NCBI RefSeq assembly: GCF_028293835.1
Contig: NZ_JAQGNX010000095.1
Location: forward strand, 1 to 63,728
From: Pseudomonas sp.
GTDB taxonomy: Bacteria; Pseudomonadota; Gammaproteobacteria; Pseudomonadales; Pseudomonadaceae
DNA: 63,728 nucleotides
Direction: 5' to 3'
Positions 36,079-46,366 of the stretch are shown in pieces. Under the pieces are notes generated by a model, which saw nothing but the letters and a program-made list of their open reading frames with translations, made no database searches and was not told the DNA's origin. Made by a program: the position numbers and the translations under genes. The number at the start of each line of letters is the position of its first letter. Position 1 is the first letter of the stretch.

Positions 36079-36165
36079 GAGCGCTCAGCGGATCGGGTTC
36101 AGATTGCCCAGCGAGCAATCAGCGCGTTACCCTGCGGATTCTTTAATCGCGTGTGATTTTGCCCG

Positions 36166-38202
36166 ATGCCATTGCGCCAACGTCTAGAAAACCTACCGGT
36201 GGGCCAGAAGCTTCTGGCAGCCTTGCTGGTCTTGTTGACCACCGTATTGTTGGTCGCCAACCTGACCTTCATCAGCGCGGCTTATTACATTTCCCAGGAA
36301 AGCATGGCCCCTCAGGCGATGCAGACCATTGGCCGGCTGATTAGCAATCCCAACCTCGCCGCCCAGGCCTTGAACTCGGCCGAAAACGCTCAATCCTTGC
36401 TCAAGGAATTGAAAAATTACAATCCCCTGCGGGCGGCAGCGTTATATGACAGCAACGGCGACCGGCTCGCCCAACTGCAACAAGGCGACAAACTCAAATT
36501 GCCTGAACGCTTCAAAAGCGTCGAAGCGTGGCGTCTCACCGAGTTTCGCAACACCCAACTGATCTCCATCCCCAAGGCTGGCAAGGAATCGGGGCATTTG
36601 TTGTTGGTAGCCAGCAGCGAACTGCCCACCGCGTTTTACACCGGTACTTTTACCGCCAGCGCCGGGATTCTGGTGTTCAGCGTCTTGCTGTGGTTGGTGG
36701 TGGCGCGGCAGATCCGACGGCTGATTACCGAGCCTATTTATCAGTTGGAAGAACTGTCCAGGCAGGTGACTCGCGAAGAGGACTATGCACTGCGGGCCGA
36801 ACCGGGTAACAACGACGAGATCGGCAGTCTTGCGGAAGCGTTCAACACCATGTTGTCGCGCATCGAAGCCCGTGAGCAGCAGCTCAAGCGTGCTCGCGAC
36901 GATTCACAAGACGCCTATTCACAAGCACAAGGTATGGCGGAGGAAACCCGCCACACCAATCGCAAACTGGAACTTGAAGTTCAAGTGCGAAGCAAGATCG
37001 AGAAAAAGCTCACCGGTTTTCAGAACTATCTGAACAGCATTATCGACTCCATGCCCTCCGCGCTAATCGCATTGGACGAACAGCTGTACGTCACTCAGTG
37101 GAATCAAGAGGCCAGCGCCCTTTCCGGCACACCGTTGGACGAAGCGCTTAATCAGCCGATCTTTCTCGCTTTCCCGCCTATGAAAGCGTTTTTGCCAAAA
37201 ATCAGACACACCGTTGAGCGGCACATTGTGGCCAAGATTGAGCGAGTCACCTGGGTCAAGGACGACGTGCCTCACCATTACGCGCTAACTTTTTATCCAT
37301 TGACCGGCGGCGCGGGCCGGGGCGTAGTAATCCGAATTGACGACATTACTCAACGGCTGTCGCTGGAAGACATGATGGTGCAGTCAGAAAAAATGCTCTC
37401 GGTCGGTGGACTGGCCGCTGGCATGGCCCACGAGATCAACAATCCCTTGGGTGCCATCCTGCACAACGTGCAAAACATTCGTCGGCGCCTGTCCCCGGAC
37501 CTGCCGAAAAACCTTGAGCAAGCCGAGCTGGCGGGGATCAAGCTGGAAGCGGTCAATCAATACCTGCTGAGCCGGGAAGTACCACAATTGCTGGATGGCA
37601 TTCAGCAGGCTGGCGCACGCGCCGCAAAGATTGTCAGCCACATGCTTAATTTCAGTCGGCTGAGCAACCGGAAAATGGCGCCCTGCGACCTGCCAGCGTT
37701 GATCGATCAAGCGGTAGAAATCGCCAGCAATGACTTCGACCTGACCATCGGGTTCGACTTCAAGGGCCAGGCGATCATTCGCCAGTTCGACCCCAATCTG
37801 GGACCGGTCCCGGGGACCGCGAACGAGCTGGAACAAGTGCTGCTGAATTTGTTAAAAAATGCCGCCCAGGCCATCCACCAACGGATCGATGATGGCGAGC
37901 CAGGTCGTATCATTTTACGCACGCGGTTAAACCCGCCATGGGCGGAAATCCAGGTCGAGGACAACGGCGTCGGCATGCCGGAAAATGTCCGCAAGCGCAC
38001 GTTCGAGCCGTTTTTCACCACCAAGGAAATCGGCCAAGGCACAGGGCTGGGGCTGTCGGTGTCGTACTTTATTATTACTAGCAACCACAAGGGCCAGATG
38101 GAAGTGCACTCGACCCCCGGCCAGGGCACGTGCTTCACCCTGCGCTTACCGTTGGCGGGCAGCACGGTCAATGTTGTGGAACAGAATCTTTCGGAGTTAT
38201 AG
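36166..38202 (+). CDS. Orphan sensor histidine kinase with HAMP and PAS-like domains
   Basis: The 678-residue membrane kinase has two helices (about 16-40 and 160-182) around a periplasmic sensor region, then HAMP (RLITEPIYQLEELSRQV, NDEIGSLAEAFNTML), a coiled coil, a PAS-like domain (YLNSIIDSMPSALIALDEQ), the phospho-acceptor GMAHEINNPLGAI with His422, and ATP-binding N and G boxes (NLLKNAAQAI, DNGVGMP, GTGLGLSVSYFI). The H-box resembles NtrB-like kinases. No response regulator is next to it, so its partner and signal are unknown. It is followed after two bases by a cobalamin adenosyltransferase gene. Confidence 0.85.
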   Translation: MPLRQRLENLPVGQKLLAALLVLLTTVLLVANLTFISAAYYISQESMAPQAMQTIGRLISNPNLAAQALNSAENAQSLLKELKNYNPLRAAALYDSNGDRLAQLQQGDKLKLPERFKSVEAWRLTEFRNTQLISIPKAGKESGHLLLVASSELPTAFYTGTFTASAGILVFSVLLWLVVARQIRRLITEPIYQLEELSRQVTREEDYALRAEPGNNDEIGSLAEAFNTMLSRIEAREQQLKRARDDSQDAYSQAQGMAEETRHTNRKLELEVQVRSKIEKKLTGFQNYLNSIIDSMPSALIALDEQLYVTQWNQEASALSGTPLDEALNQPIFLAFPPMKAFLPKIRHTVERHIVAKIERVTWVKDDVPHHYALTFYPLTGGAGRGVVIRIDDITQRLSLEDMMVQSEKMLSVGGLAAGMAHEINNPLGAILHNVQNIRRRLSPDLPKNLEQAELAGIKLEAVNQYLLSREVPQLLDGIQQAGARAAKIVSHMLNFSRLSNRKMAPCDLPALIDQAVEIASNDFDLTIGFDFKGQAIIRQFDPNLGPVPGTANELEQVLLNLLKNAAQAIHQRIDDGEPGRIILRTRLNPPWAEIQVEDNGVGMPENVRKRTFEPFFTTKEIGQGTGLGLSVSYFIITSNHKGQMEVHSTPGQGTCFTLRLPLAGSTVNVVEQNLSEL

Positions 38203-38204
38203 GC

Positions 38205-38780
38205 ATGGGCTTTCGGCTTTCAAAAATCTACACGCGTACCGGCGACACCGGAGAGACCGGGCTGGGTGATGGGCGCCGGGTGCCAAAAGATCACCCGCGA
38301 ATCGAAGCCATTGGCGAAGTGGACACGCTGAACAGCCAACTAGGTTTGCTCTTGGCTGGATTGAACGAACAGGTTGCACGCTGCCCCGGACTGGGTGAGC
38401 TGATCGAAGTACTGCAGCCTTGCCAGCACCGCTTGTTCGACCTGGGTGGCGAGCTGGCAATGCCGGTTTATCAGGCGCTGAATAACGCCGAGATACAGCG
38501 CCTCGAAGCCGCTATCGACCTGTGGAATGACGAATTGGGCCCGCTGGAAAACTTCATACTACCGGGCGGTTCGGCGCTGATTGCACACGCCCACGTCTGC
38601 CGCAGCCTGGCGCGCAGCGCCGAACGTCGCTGTCAGCATCTCAATGCTGTTGAGCCACTGACGGGGGTTGGCCTGGCCTACATAAATCGGTTGTCTGATT
38701 TGCTGTTTGTCGCTGCGCGGTTAATCGCCAAGCGCCAGGGAATTGCAGAGATTTTGTGGCAGGCGGCGGCGAAGCCGTAG
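38205..38780 (+). CDS. PduO-type cob(I)alamin adenosyltransferase
   Basis: The 191-residue protein has the ATP-binding N-terminus KIYTRTGDTGETGLGDGRRVPK and the later FILPGGSALIAHAHVCRSLARSAER motif of PduO-type ATR enzymes, which transfer the adenosyl group from ATP to cob(I)alamin to make coenzyme B12. The ATG at 38205 lies two bases after the kinase stop with CGGAG inside that gene's end, so expression is coupled to the kinase. It is a cytosolic trimer in known cases. Confidence 0.9.
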   Translation: MGFRLSKIYTRTGDTGETGLGDGRRVPKDHPRIEAIGEVDTLNSQLGLLLAGLNEQVARCPGLGELIEVLQPCQHRLFDLGGELAMPVYQALNNAEIQRLEAAIDLWNDELGPLENFILPGGSALIAHAHVCRSLARSAERRCQHLNAVEPLTGVGLAYINRLSDLLFVAARLIAKRQGIAEILWQAAAKP

Positions 38781-38797
38781 TCAGTTTTGGTTTTTAG

Positions 38798-39742
38798 CTA
38801 AACCTCAGGCCAAAACGCGCGTATTCCGGCCACACCTTGTGCCCCACTTTCCCATGCCCGCTGACGGTCATCGTTTCCGACTCCGCCGAGCAGGAACACC
38901 GGCTTGCTGAACCCCGCGATCAACTGCGATGCAGGCTCCCATCCCAATGGCGACGCATCCGGGTGGGTTTTTGTCGGCTGCACCGGCGACAAGGTCACGA
39001 AATCGACGCCCATCAGCTCAGCCAAGGCCAACTCTTCGGCGTTATGACAGGAGGCGGCCAACCAGCGCTCTTTTGGGAACGGACGGCCATTGCTTGCCAA
39101 TTTGCGCAGCTGTGCAGCCGTCAGGTGCCAGCCCGCCGCAGGAAAGTCGCCCAACCACTCCAGCGGACCTTTGAGCATTAACTGCGCCTTGCCCGCACAC
39201 AAACCTACCGCATCCACCGCCAGATCGCGGTATTGCGGGTTGTAGCCGTTGGGTGCTCGCAGTTGCACCAGCTTGATGCCGCCAGCGATGGCTTTCTGCA
39301 AGCCGCGTAACAGCTCTGGCGTGTCCAGCCCCTCAGGGGTGATCAGGTAACGATCAGGCAAGCGCGCAGCGGCGACGATAGGTTGATTGGCGGCGGGAAA
39401 ATCATAATCAGCCAGCTGCCTGGCCGTCACCCATGCCAGCGGCTGACCTTCCGCGCCGTGGGGATCGCCACTAAATGCCGACACTTCCCAGACATCGAGC
39501 AACACCTGCTTATCGGGGTAGTCGTGTTGAACCTTGATCAACGGACGCGCAGCGACCACGACGATGCCCAGTTCTTCCAAGAGTTCACGGGCCAACGCTG
39601 CTTCGACCGTTTCACCCGCTTCGACCTTGCCGCCCGGAAACTCCCATAAACCGCCCTGGTGCTGGGACCCCGCACGCCGAGCAATAAGGATCTTGCCGTC
39701 ATTGCCGCGAATAACCGCAGCCGCTACATGCAGTCGTTTCAC
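38798..39742 (-). CDS. Nudix (MutT) hydrolase fused to a thiamine phosphate synthase-like domain
   Basis: Residues 1-130 are a MutT-type Nudix domain with a complete Nudix box (Gly38, Glu44, R52-E53, E56-E57: GGKVEAGE then ARELLEELGI). Residues about 150-314 form a ThiE/TenI-like TIM barrel (LVQLRAPNGYN, WLAASCHNAEEL, FVTLSPVQPTKTHP, PVFLLGGVGND). MutT removes 8-oxo-dGTP; the role of the second domain is unknown and may be degenerate. Start is GTG 39742, with AAGGAAG 7 bases upstream, overlapping the GST stop by GTGA. This two-domain form is common in Pseudomonas, so it is not an assembly artefact. Confidence 0.88.
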   Translation of the reverse strand: MKRLHVAAAVIRGNDGKILIARRAGSQHQGGLWEFPGGKVEAGETVEAALARELLEELGIVVVAARPLIKVQHDYPDKQVLLDVWEVSAFSGDPHGAEGQPLAWVTARQLADYDFPAANQPIVAAARLPDRYLITPEGLDTPELLRGLQKAIAGGIKLVQLRAPNGYNPQYRDLAVDAVGLCAGKAQLMLKGPLEWLGDFPAAGWHLTAAQLRKLASNGRPFPKERWLAASCHNAEELALAELMGVDFVTLSPVQPTKTHPDASPLGWEPASQLIAGFSKPVFLLGGVGNDDRQRAWESGAQGVAGIRAFWPEV

Positions 39743-40371
39743 CGAACCACTTCCTTTAAACCTGCTTTCTGCCAGCGTTGAAAAGCTGGCCATTTATAAA
39801 TTGTCTCCACGTACGCCGCCGCTTCGGCTGGCAGCGCTACCCGATAAGTACGCAGTCGGACTGCAACCGGTGCGAAGAACGCATCCGCCAGGCTCAACCG
39901 GCCAAACAGGTAAGGCCCGCTCTCCGCAGCGGCCGCTCGGCACTCGGCCCACAGCGCGACGATACGGTCGATGTCGGCCTGAACCTCGGCCGGCATAACA
40001 TCGAGCGCCTGGTCACGCCGCAAATCGAAACCCATGTTTGAACGCAAGGCGGTGAAACCGCAGTGCATCTGTGCACACGCCGAGCGGGCTTGAGCCCGAG
40101 GCGCGATCTGTTGCGGCCAGAGGTGCGCCTCGGGGAAACGTTCGGCCAGGTATTCAACAATTGCCAGCGAATCCGCGATGCTACCGTGTTCGGTTTTCAA
40201 CAACGGGACTTTGCCAGTCGGGCTGTGCTGCAAAATATTTTGCAGTGTGTCCGGCTGGTTGAGCAGGACCACCTGCTCAGTAAACGTTGCGCCCGCCATG
40301 TCCAGCGCCAACCAAGGGCGCAAGGACCACGAAGAAAAGCGCTTGTCGCCAATCACCAGGTGCAGGCTCAT
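39739..40371 (-). CDS. Glutathione S-transferase family protein
   Basis: The 210-residue protein has an N-terminal thioredoxin-like domain ([22 protein letters not shown] with Ser/Ser-Trp-Ser at the active-site loop, [21 protein letters not shown] for glutathione binding) and a helical C-terminal domain. The substrate is unknown. It overlaps argJ upstream by ATGA and the Nudix gene downstream by GTGA, so the three are translated from one mRNA. Confidence 0.85.
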   Translation of the reverse strand: MSLHLVIGDKRFSSWSLRPWLALDMAGATFTEQVVLLNQPDTLQNILQHSPTGKVPLLKTEHGSIADSLAIVEYLAERFPEAHLWPQQIAPRAQARSACAQMHCGFTALRSNMGFDLRRDQALDVMPAEVQADIDRIVALWAECRAAAAESGPYLFGRLSLADAFFAPVAVRLRTYRVALPAEAAAYVETIYKWPAFQRWQKAGLKEVVR

Positions 40372-41585
40372 GTGCGGTATTCCGCGTTGATTTTCACGTA
40401 CTCATGGGACAGGTCGGTGGTCCAGATGGTTTCTCGGCAGTCACCACGACCCAATTCGACGCGAATGGTAATTTCAGCCTCAGCCATGACCGCCGAGCCT
40501 TGCTCTTCGGTGTAGGTCGTCGCGCGGCAGCCTTGACTGGCGATGCACACGGAACCGAGGAACACGTCGATTTTGCTGACGTCCAGGTCCGGAACACCGG
40601 CACGACCCACCGCCGCCAGGATGCGACCCCAGTTCGGATCGGAGGCGAACAACGCCGTTTTGATCAGCGGTGAATGGGCCACGGTATAGCCGACATCCAG
40701 GCATTCCTGATGGGTGCCGCCGCCGTTGACTTCGACCGTCACGAACTTGGTAGCGCCTTCGCCATCGCGCACGATGGCCTGGGCCACTTCCATGCAGACA
40801 TCGAACACCGCTTGTTTGAGTGCGGCGAACAGCGGGCCTTTGGCCTCGGTGATTTCCGGCAGCGCAGCCGTGCCAGTGGCGATCAGCATGCAGCAGTCGT
40901 TGGTCGAGGTGTCACCGTCGATGGTGATGCGGTTGAACGACTTGTTGGCGCCGTCACGCAGCAGGTCTTGCAACACGCTCTGCGCGACCTTGGCGTCGGT
41001 GGCGATGTAGCCCAGCATGGTCGCCATGTTTGGGCGAATCATACCCGCGCCCTTGCTGATACCGGTAACGGTGATCGTCACGCCGTCATGCTGGAATTGG
41101 CGGCTGGCGCCTTTTGGCAGGGTGTCAGTGGTCATAATCCCGGTGGCTGCCGCCGCCCAGTTATCCACAGACAAATCATCAAGCGCCGCTTGCAAGGCAC
41201 TCTCAATCTTCTCTACCGGCAGGGGTTCACCAATCACCCCGGTGGAATATGGCAGCACTGCATGTGCATCGACGCCTGCCAGCTCAGCCAGCCTGGCGCA
41301 AGTGCGTGTCGCAGCAACAAGGCCAGGTTCACCGGTACCCGCGTTGGCGTTGCCGGTATTGGTCAACAAATAGCGCACCGGGCCTTCAAAACGTTGCTTG
41401 GCCAGAATCACCGGGGCTGCACAAAATGCGTTCAGGGTAAACACGCCAGCCACACGAGAACCTTCAGCACAGCGCATGACCACGACGTCTTTGCGCCCTG
41501 GGCGCTTGATGCCGGCGGAGGCGATGCCCAATTCAAAACCGGGTACCGGGTGCAATGTCGGCAAAGGACCAAGACCAACAGCCAT
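40368..41585 (-). CDS. argJ: Bifunctional ornithine acetyltransferase / N-acetylglutamate synthase
   Basis: The 405-residue precursor self-cleaves at the conserved Thr in [15 protein letters not shown] to give alpha and beta chains. Other family segments are [42 protein letters not shown] and [12 protein letters not shown]. It recycles the acetyl group from acetylornithine to glutamate in arginine synthesis in the cytosol. The ATG at 41585 has AAGGAGCACTC upstream. It heads a coupled set with GST and Nudix genes. Confidence 0.95.
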   Translation of the reverse strand: MAVGLGPLPTLHPVPGFELGIASAGIKRPGRKDVVVMRCAEGSRVAGVFTLNAFCAAPVILAKQRFEGPVRYLLTNTGNANAGTGEPGLVAATRTCARLAELAGVDAHAVLPYSTGVIGEPLPVEKIESALQAALDDLSVDNWAAAATGIMTTDTLPKGASRQFQHDGVTITVTGISKGAGMIRPNMATMLGYIATDAKVAQSVLQDLLRDGANKSFNRITIDGDTSTNDCCMLIATGTAALPEITEAKGPLFAALKQAVFDVCMEVAQAIVRDGEGATKFVTVEVNGGGTHQECLDVGYTVAHSPLIKTALFASDPNWGRILAAVGRAGVPDLDVSKIDVFLGSVCIASQGCRATTYTEEQGSAVMAEAEITIRVELGRGDCRETIWTTDLSHEYVKINAEYRT

Positions 41586-41640
41586 TGAGTGCTCCTTGGA
41601 AGCTATCTGTGCCGCCCGTAGGGGTACGGCTCATCAATTG

Positions 41641-41674
41641 AAAAACGCCGCGACGGCTGATGCCGGTCGCGGCG
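41641..41674 (-). terminator. secA rho-independent terminator
   Basis: On the minus strand a perfect 9-bp stem CGCCGCGAC / GTCGCGGCG with an 11-base loop is followed by TTTTT. It lies 33 bases after the secA stop and separates secA from argJ. Confidence 0.92.
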
Positions 41675-41707
41675 CGGATGTCTCATCGATACAACGCCAG
41701 GCTGAAT

Positions 41708-44464
41708 CTAGTCGATTTTGCCGTGGCAGTGCTTGAACTTCTTGCCTGAACCACACCAGCACAGCTCGTTGCGGCCCTGTTTTTGTTCGTTGCGAACCGG
41801 TTGCTCGTTACGAACCGGCACGGCGGCGACGGCGACATCTCCGCCCTCCTCGACGATTGCCTGCGGCGCTTCAAGACCCGGTGCCTGGGCGTGTTCAAAC
41901 TGCATGCGCTGAGCCAGGTCTTCTGCATCCTGGCGCATACGCGCTTCTTCTTCGATCGGATCTTCGCGGCGGACCTGAACGTGGGACAGCACGCGAATGG
42001 TATCGCGCTTGATCGAATCGAGCAGTTCCTGGAACAGGGTAAACGACTCGCGCTTGTATTCCTGCTTCGGGTTCTTCTGTGCATAACCGCGCAAATGGAT
42101 GCCATGACGCAGGTGATCCATGGTTGACAGGTGGTCTTTCCACAAGTCATCCAGTACACGCAGCAGAATCTGCTTCTCGAACGTGCGCAGGGCGTCAGCA
42201 CTGGCTTGTTCTTCTTTCTCGTTGTACGCCGCCAGCAGCGCTTGCAACAGCTTCTCGCGTAGGGTTTCTTCGTACAGGTGATCGTCTTCGTCCAGCCACT
42301 GCTGAATTGGCAACTGCACACCAAAATCAGTATTCAGTGCAGCTTCCAGACCCGAAACGTCCCATTGCTCAGGCAGCGACTGAGGCGGAATGTGTTGACT
42401 GACCAGACTGTTGAGAACGTCGAGGCGGAAGTCGGCAATGGTGTCACCAATGTTCGCCGCAGCCAGCAGGCTGTTACGCATGTGGTAGATCACTTTACGC
42501 TGTTCGTTGGAGACGTCATCGAACTCCAGCAATTGCTTGCGGATATCGAAGTTACGGCCTTCAACCTTGCGCTGCGCCTTTTCGATCGCGTTGGTCACCA
42601 TGCGGTGCTCAATCGCTTCGCCAGACTGCATGCCCAACGCCTTCATGAAGTTCTTCACCCGGTCAGAGGCGAAAATACGCATCAGGCTGTCTTCCAGCGA
42701 CAGGTAGAAACGGCTTGAACCGGTGTCACCCTGACGGCCGGCACGACCGCGCAACTGGTTATCGATACGGCGCGATTCATGACGCTCGGATGCGATCACG
42801 TGCAAGCCGCCCGCTTCGATCACTTGCTGATGGCGTTTCTGCCAGTCAGCCTTGATCTGGGCGATCTGCTCAGGCGTAGGGTCTTCCAGCGCCGCAACTT
42901 CCACTTCCCAGTTACCGCCCAACAGGATGTCAGTACCACGACCTGCCATGTTGGTGGCAATGGTCAATGCACCTGGACGTCCAGCCTGGGCAATAATCTC
43001 GGCTTCTTTTTCGTGATACTTGGCGTTCAAGACCTTGTGCTCGATACCTTCCTTGATGAGCAGATTGGACATGTGCTCTGAAGTTTCGATGGTCGCGGTG
43101 CCCACCAGGACAGGACGGCCCTGGGCCAGGCTTTCCTTGATGTCGGTAACGATGGCGGCGTATTTCTCTTCGGCCGTCAGGTACACCAGGTCGTTGAAAT
43201 CTTTACGCGCCAACGGCTTGTTCGGCGGAATGACCGTCACGGACAAGGTGTAGATCTGGTGGAACTCGAACGCCTCGGTGTCAGCCGTACCGGTCATGCC
43301 GGACAGTTTGTTGTACAGGCGGAAGTAGTTCTGGAAGGTGGTCGATGCCAAGGTTTGGCTTTCGGCCTGAATGTTGAGCATTTCCTTCGCTTCGATGGCC
43401 TGGTGCAGGCCCTCGGACAGACGACGACCCGGCATGGTACGACCGGTGTGTTCATCGACCAGCAGGATCTGACCGTCCTGAACGATGTATTCGACGTTGC
43501 GATGAAACAGCTTGTGCGCCCGCAGACCGGCATAAACGTGGGTCAATAGGCCCAGGTTATGGGCGGAGTAAAGGCTTTCGCCGACTGCCAGCAGACCGAC
43601 CTCAGTCAGCATCTCTTCGATGAACTGGTGACCGGCTTCGTTCAGCTCGACCTGACGGGTTTTTTCGTCAACGGTGAAGTGCCCGGCTTTGGTAACGACG
43701 CCTTCCACTTCCTCGATGTGCTGCTCGAGTTTCGGGATCAGCTTGTTGACCTCGGTGTACAGCTTGGAGCTGTCTTCAGCCTGGCCGGAAATGATCAGCG
43801 GGGTACGCGCTTCGTCGATCAGGATCGAGTCGACTTCGTCGATTACGGAGAAGTTAAGCTCGCGCTGGAACTTGTCTTCCATGCTGAAAGCCATGTTGTC
43901 GCGCAGGTAATCGAAACCGAATTCGTTGTTCGTACCGTAGGTGATGTCTGAAGCGTAGGCTTCACGTTTTTCTTCTGGCGGCTGAAAAGGTGTGACAACA
44001 CCCACGGTCAGACCGAGAAATTCGTACAGCGGACGCATCCAGTTGGCGTCTCGACGAGCCAAATAGTCGTTCACGGTAACAACGTGCACACCTTTGCCCG
44101 ACAAGGCGTTGAGATAAACCGCCAGTGTCGCGACTAAAGTCTTGCCTTCACCCGTGCGCATTTCGGCGATCATGCCGTCATGCAGGGTGATGCCACCAAT
44201 TAACTGGACATCAAAGTGGCGCATACCCATGACGCGCTTGCCGGCTTCGCGAGCAACCGCAAAAGCTTCAGGCAGCAGGTTATCGAGGGTCTCACCTTTG
44301 GCTAAGCGGGCCTTGAACTCTTCGGTCTTGGCACGCAGTTGCTCGTCCGAGAGGGCCACCATTTGCTCTTCGAATGCATTGACGAGTTGAACCGTCTTGA
44401 GCATGCGTTTGACTTCGCGCTCATTCTTGCTTCCAAAAAGTTTCTTTAACAAAGGCGCAAACAT
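41708..44464 (-). CDS. secA: Preprotein translocase ATPase SecA
   Basis: The 918-residue motor protein has the family N-terminus [17 protein letters not shown], Walker [18 protein letters not shown]-like [62 protein letters not shown], and the C-terminal zinc-binding tail [13 protein letters not shown] that binds SecB. It drives Sec export at the inner membrane. The ATG at 44464 is chosen because it matches other SecA proteins; the frame opens six codons earlier. Confidence 0.97.
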   Translation of the reverse strand: MFAPLLKKLFGSKNEREVKRMLKTVQLVNAFEEQMVALSDEQLRAKTEEFKARLAKGETLDNLLPEAFAVAREAGKRVMGMRHFDVQLIGGITLHDGMIAEMRTGEGKTLVATLAVYLNALSGKGVHVVTVNDYLARRDANWMRPLYEFLGLTVGVVTPFQPPEEKREAYASDITYGTNNEFGFDYLRDNMAFSMEDKFQRELNFSVIDEVDSILIDEARTPLIISGQAEDSSKLYTEVNKLIPKLEQHIEEVEGVVTKAGHFTVDEKTRQVELNEAGHQFIEEMLTEVGLLAVGESLYSAHNLGLLTHVYAGLRAHKLFHRNVEYIVQDGQILLVDEHTGRTMPGRRLSEGLHQAIEAKEMLNIQAESQTLASTTFQNYFRLYNKLSGMTGTADTEAFEFHQIYTLSVTVIPPNKPLARKDFNDLVYLTAEEKYAAIVTDIKESLAQGRPVLVGTATIETSEHMSNLLIKEGIEHKVLNAKYHEKEAEIIAQAGRPGALTIATNMAGRGTDILLGGNWEVEVAALEDPTPEQIAQIKADWQKRHQQVIEAGGLHVIASERHESRRIDNQLRGRAGRQGDTGSSRFYLSLEDSLMRIFASDRVKNFMKALGMQSGEAIEHRMVTNAIEKAQRKVEGRNFDIRKQLLEFDDVSNEQRKVIYHMRNSLLAAANIGDTIADFRLDVLNSLVSQHIPPQSLPEQWDVSGLEAALNTDFGVQLPIQQWLDEDDHLYEETLREKLLQALLAAYNEKEEQASADALRTFEKQILLRVLDDLWKDHLSTMDHLRHGIHLRGYAQKNPKQEYKRESFTLFQELLDSIKRDTIRVLSHVQVRREDPIEEEARMRQDAEDLAQRMQFEHAQAPGLEAPQAIVEEGGDVAVAAVPVRNEQPVRNEQKQGRNELCWCGSGKKFKHCHGKID

Positions 44465-44772
44465 ATCGACAGGATCTTCCACACATAGGGATGGAGGGCG
44501 GCCCCGTGAGTCGCCCGTGCAGCCCTCATGGCCGCATGCGAACGAGCATTCTACCCGGAAACGGTGGTGAGGAAAGTGGCGTTATTCCACGATGCTGGCA
44601 CAGCGCTGTAACGGGGCTATTTTTACAATAGGGGCGAACTGGCAGACTTCAACCCATTAGCGGATGAAGGGGCGTATTAAAGTACCGTTGAAAGCTAAGG
44701 AAAAAGCCATCTAGCCGTGCTGCAGAGGTGCTTTCTGCTAACATGGCGACTCTGTAACTTGAGGTGTCCCCC
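44465..44772. other. Divergent intergenic region secA/dciA
   Basis: About 308 bases hold the control regions of secA (minus) and dciA (plus). I see no gene, tRNA or strong hairpin, and no promoter I would defend. The known SecM-type leader of enterobacteria is not evident here. Confidence 0.5.
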
Positions 44773-45231
44773 ATGGCATTTCGCCCCTTGGTAGCCCGGG
44801 CACCCGCCGTTTTACTCCGCGAAGCAAAACCGCTCAAAGCCATATTCCACCACGCTCAACGCCTTGGCCATTTGCAGCGCCTGCTCGAAAGCCAACTGCA
44901 ACCCGCCGCTCGCGAACACTGCCACGTTGCCTCTTGGCGTGAAGGTAGTTTGCTGTTGATTGTGACCGACGGCCACTGGGCAACTCGCCTGCGCTACCAA
45001 CAAAAACGCCTGCAACGACAGCTTGTAGCGTTTGAAGAATTCGCCAACCTGACCCGCATCCTGTTCAAAGTACAGCCGCCTACCGTGCAACAAGGGGCCG
45101 CTGGACACACGATTACGTTGTCAGAAATGGCAGCAGAGAGTATCCAGGCGACGGCAGAGGGCATTACAGACCCGAAACTGAAGGCCGCGCTGGAACGGTT
45201 GGCGAGTCATGGGAAGCCTAAAGTCGACTGA
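44773..45231 (+). CDS. dciA: DciA-type (DUF721) replicative helicase loader
   Basis: The 152-residue basic protein has the DUF721 domain: LGHLQRLLESQLQPA, HCHVASWREGSLLLIVTDGHWATRLRY split over about residues 50-80, and LTRILFKVQPP near the end. DciA loads or recruits the DnaB helicase in bacteria that lack DnaC, including Pseudomonas. ATG 44773 is preferred (GAGGTG upstream, family N-terminus MAFRPL); a GTG three codons earlier overlaps that site. It is divergent from secA. A REP-like hairpin terminator follows. Confidence 0.85.
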   Translation: MAFRPLVARAPAVLLREAKPLKAIFHHAQRLGHLQRLLESQLQPAAREHCHVASWREGSLLLIVTDGHWATRLRYQQKRLQRQLVAFEEFANLTRILFKVQPPTVQQGAAGHTITLSEMAAESIQATAEGITDPKLKAALERLASHGKPKVD

Positions 45232-45243
45232 ACACAACCATCT

Positions 45244-45286
45244 CTGCAGGAGCCAACTTGTTGGCTCCCTACAGGGTTTTTTGACA
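45244..45286 (+). terminator. REP-derived hairpin terminator behind dciA
   Basis: GGAGCCAA-CTTG-TTGGCTCC is a perfect 8-bp stem, extendable by CTG/CAG, and is followed by GGGTTTTTTG. The arm is the same sequence as the ends of the REP doublets at 19490 and 23277, so a single REP unit seems to serve as terminator. Confidence 0.7.
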
Positions 45287-45342
45287 GCCATAAAAAAAGG
45301 CCACCCGAAGGCAGCCCCAAAACTAGAAAAGAGAGTACTAAA

Positions 45343-46254
45343 CTATACGGCCGCTACAGGACGCATATAAGAGATCGGTGCGGCGCTGGCATCTTCGAAG
45401 GTCACAATTTCCCAAGCGTCTGTCTGTGCAATTAATGCACGGAGCAGAACGTTGTTCAATGCATGCCCGGACTTGAAGCCTCGGAACTCGCCTATCAGGC
45501 TATTGCCCAGCAGGTAAAGGTCGCCGATTGCATCTAGAATTTTGTGTTTGACGAATTCGTCCTCATACCGCAGGCCATCTTCGTTCAGCACGCCGTCCTT
45601 ATCGACCACGATGGCATTTTCTACGCTACCGCCGAGTGCGAGGTTGTGCTTGCGCAGGTACTCGATATCACTCATGAAACCAAAGGTACGTGCGCGGCTG
45701 ACTTCTTTAACAAAAGAGGTACTGGAAAAATCCACGGTTGCGCTTTGTGTACGGTTACGGAAGACCGGGTGATCGAAATCGATCTCGAAACTCACCTTGA
45801 ATCCTTCGAAAGGCAGGAAAGTAGCGCGTTTACCGCCCTCCTCCACTGTGACTTCTTTCAGGATACGGATGAATTTCTTGGCTGCGTCCTGCTCTTCCAG
45901 GCCGGCAGATTGAATCAGGAATACGAAGGGTCCCGCGCTACCATCCATGATTGGAACTTCGGAGGCAGAGAGTTCGACGTAGGCGTTATCGATGCCCAGG
46001 CCAGCCATGGCCGAAAGCAAGTGCTCTACCGTGTCCACCTTGGTGTCCCCGCTGACCAATGTGGTCGACAGGGTGGTGTCACCGACGTTTTCCGCACGGG
46101 CAGGGATCTGCACCATAGGGTCGAGGTCGGCACGACAAAACACGATGCCGGTATTCACGGGTGCGGGCTTGAGGGTCAGGTAAACCTTCTCCCCGGAGTG
46201 CAGCCCTACACCTGTGGCACGGATAATATTTTTCAGGGTGCGTTGTTTAATCAT
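45343..46254 (-). CDS. lpxC: UDP-3-O-acyl-N-acetylglucosamine deacetylase LpxC
   Basis: The 303-residue zinc enzyme starts [24 protein letters not shown]. It has the zinc ligand His78 ([17 protein letters not shown]), a catalytic Glu next to it, and the pair HKILDAIGD near the C-terminus. It performs the committed step of lipid A synthesis. It lies 112 bases downstream of ftsZ with its own likely promoter (a TATTAT-like -10 at 46307-46312 on the minus strand, weak -35). Level control by FtsH proteolysis is known in the family. Confidence 0.97.
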   Translation of the reverse strand: MIKQRTLKNIIRATGVGLHSGEKVYLTLKPAPVNTGIVFCRADLDPMVQIPARAENVGDTTLSTTLVSGDTKVDTVEHLLSAMAGLGIDNAYVELSASEVPIMDGSAGPFVFLIQSAGLEEQDAAKKFIRILKEVTVEEGGKRATFLPFEGFKVSFEIDFDHPVFRNRTQSATVDFSSTSFVKEVSRARTFGFMSDIEYLRKHNLALGGSVENAIVVDKDGVLNEDGLRYEDEFVKHKILDAIGDLYLLGNSLIGEFRGFKSGHALNNVLLRALIAQTDAWEIVTFEDASAAPISYMRPVAAV

Positions 46255-46366
46255 GGCATTGGCCGCTTCAGCGCAAGTTGCGAACTGGTATCAACAAAGG
46301 CTGGCGATAATAGCAGACCAGACCTTTGCTGAACACCAATCACCCTAATACCCCTGATACATTTCA

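Noticed and set aside
38798..39742. Frameshift or assembly fusion creating the Nudix/ThiE protein
   Set aside because: The frame is continuous with normal coding texture, and this two-domain form is usual in Pseudomonas as I remember it.
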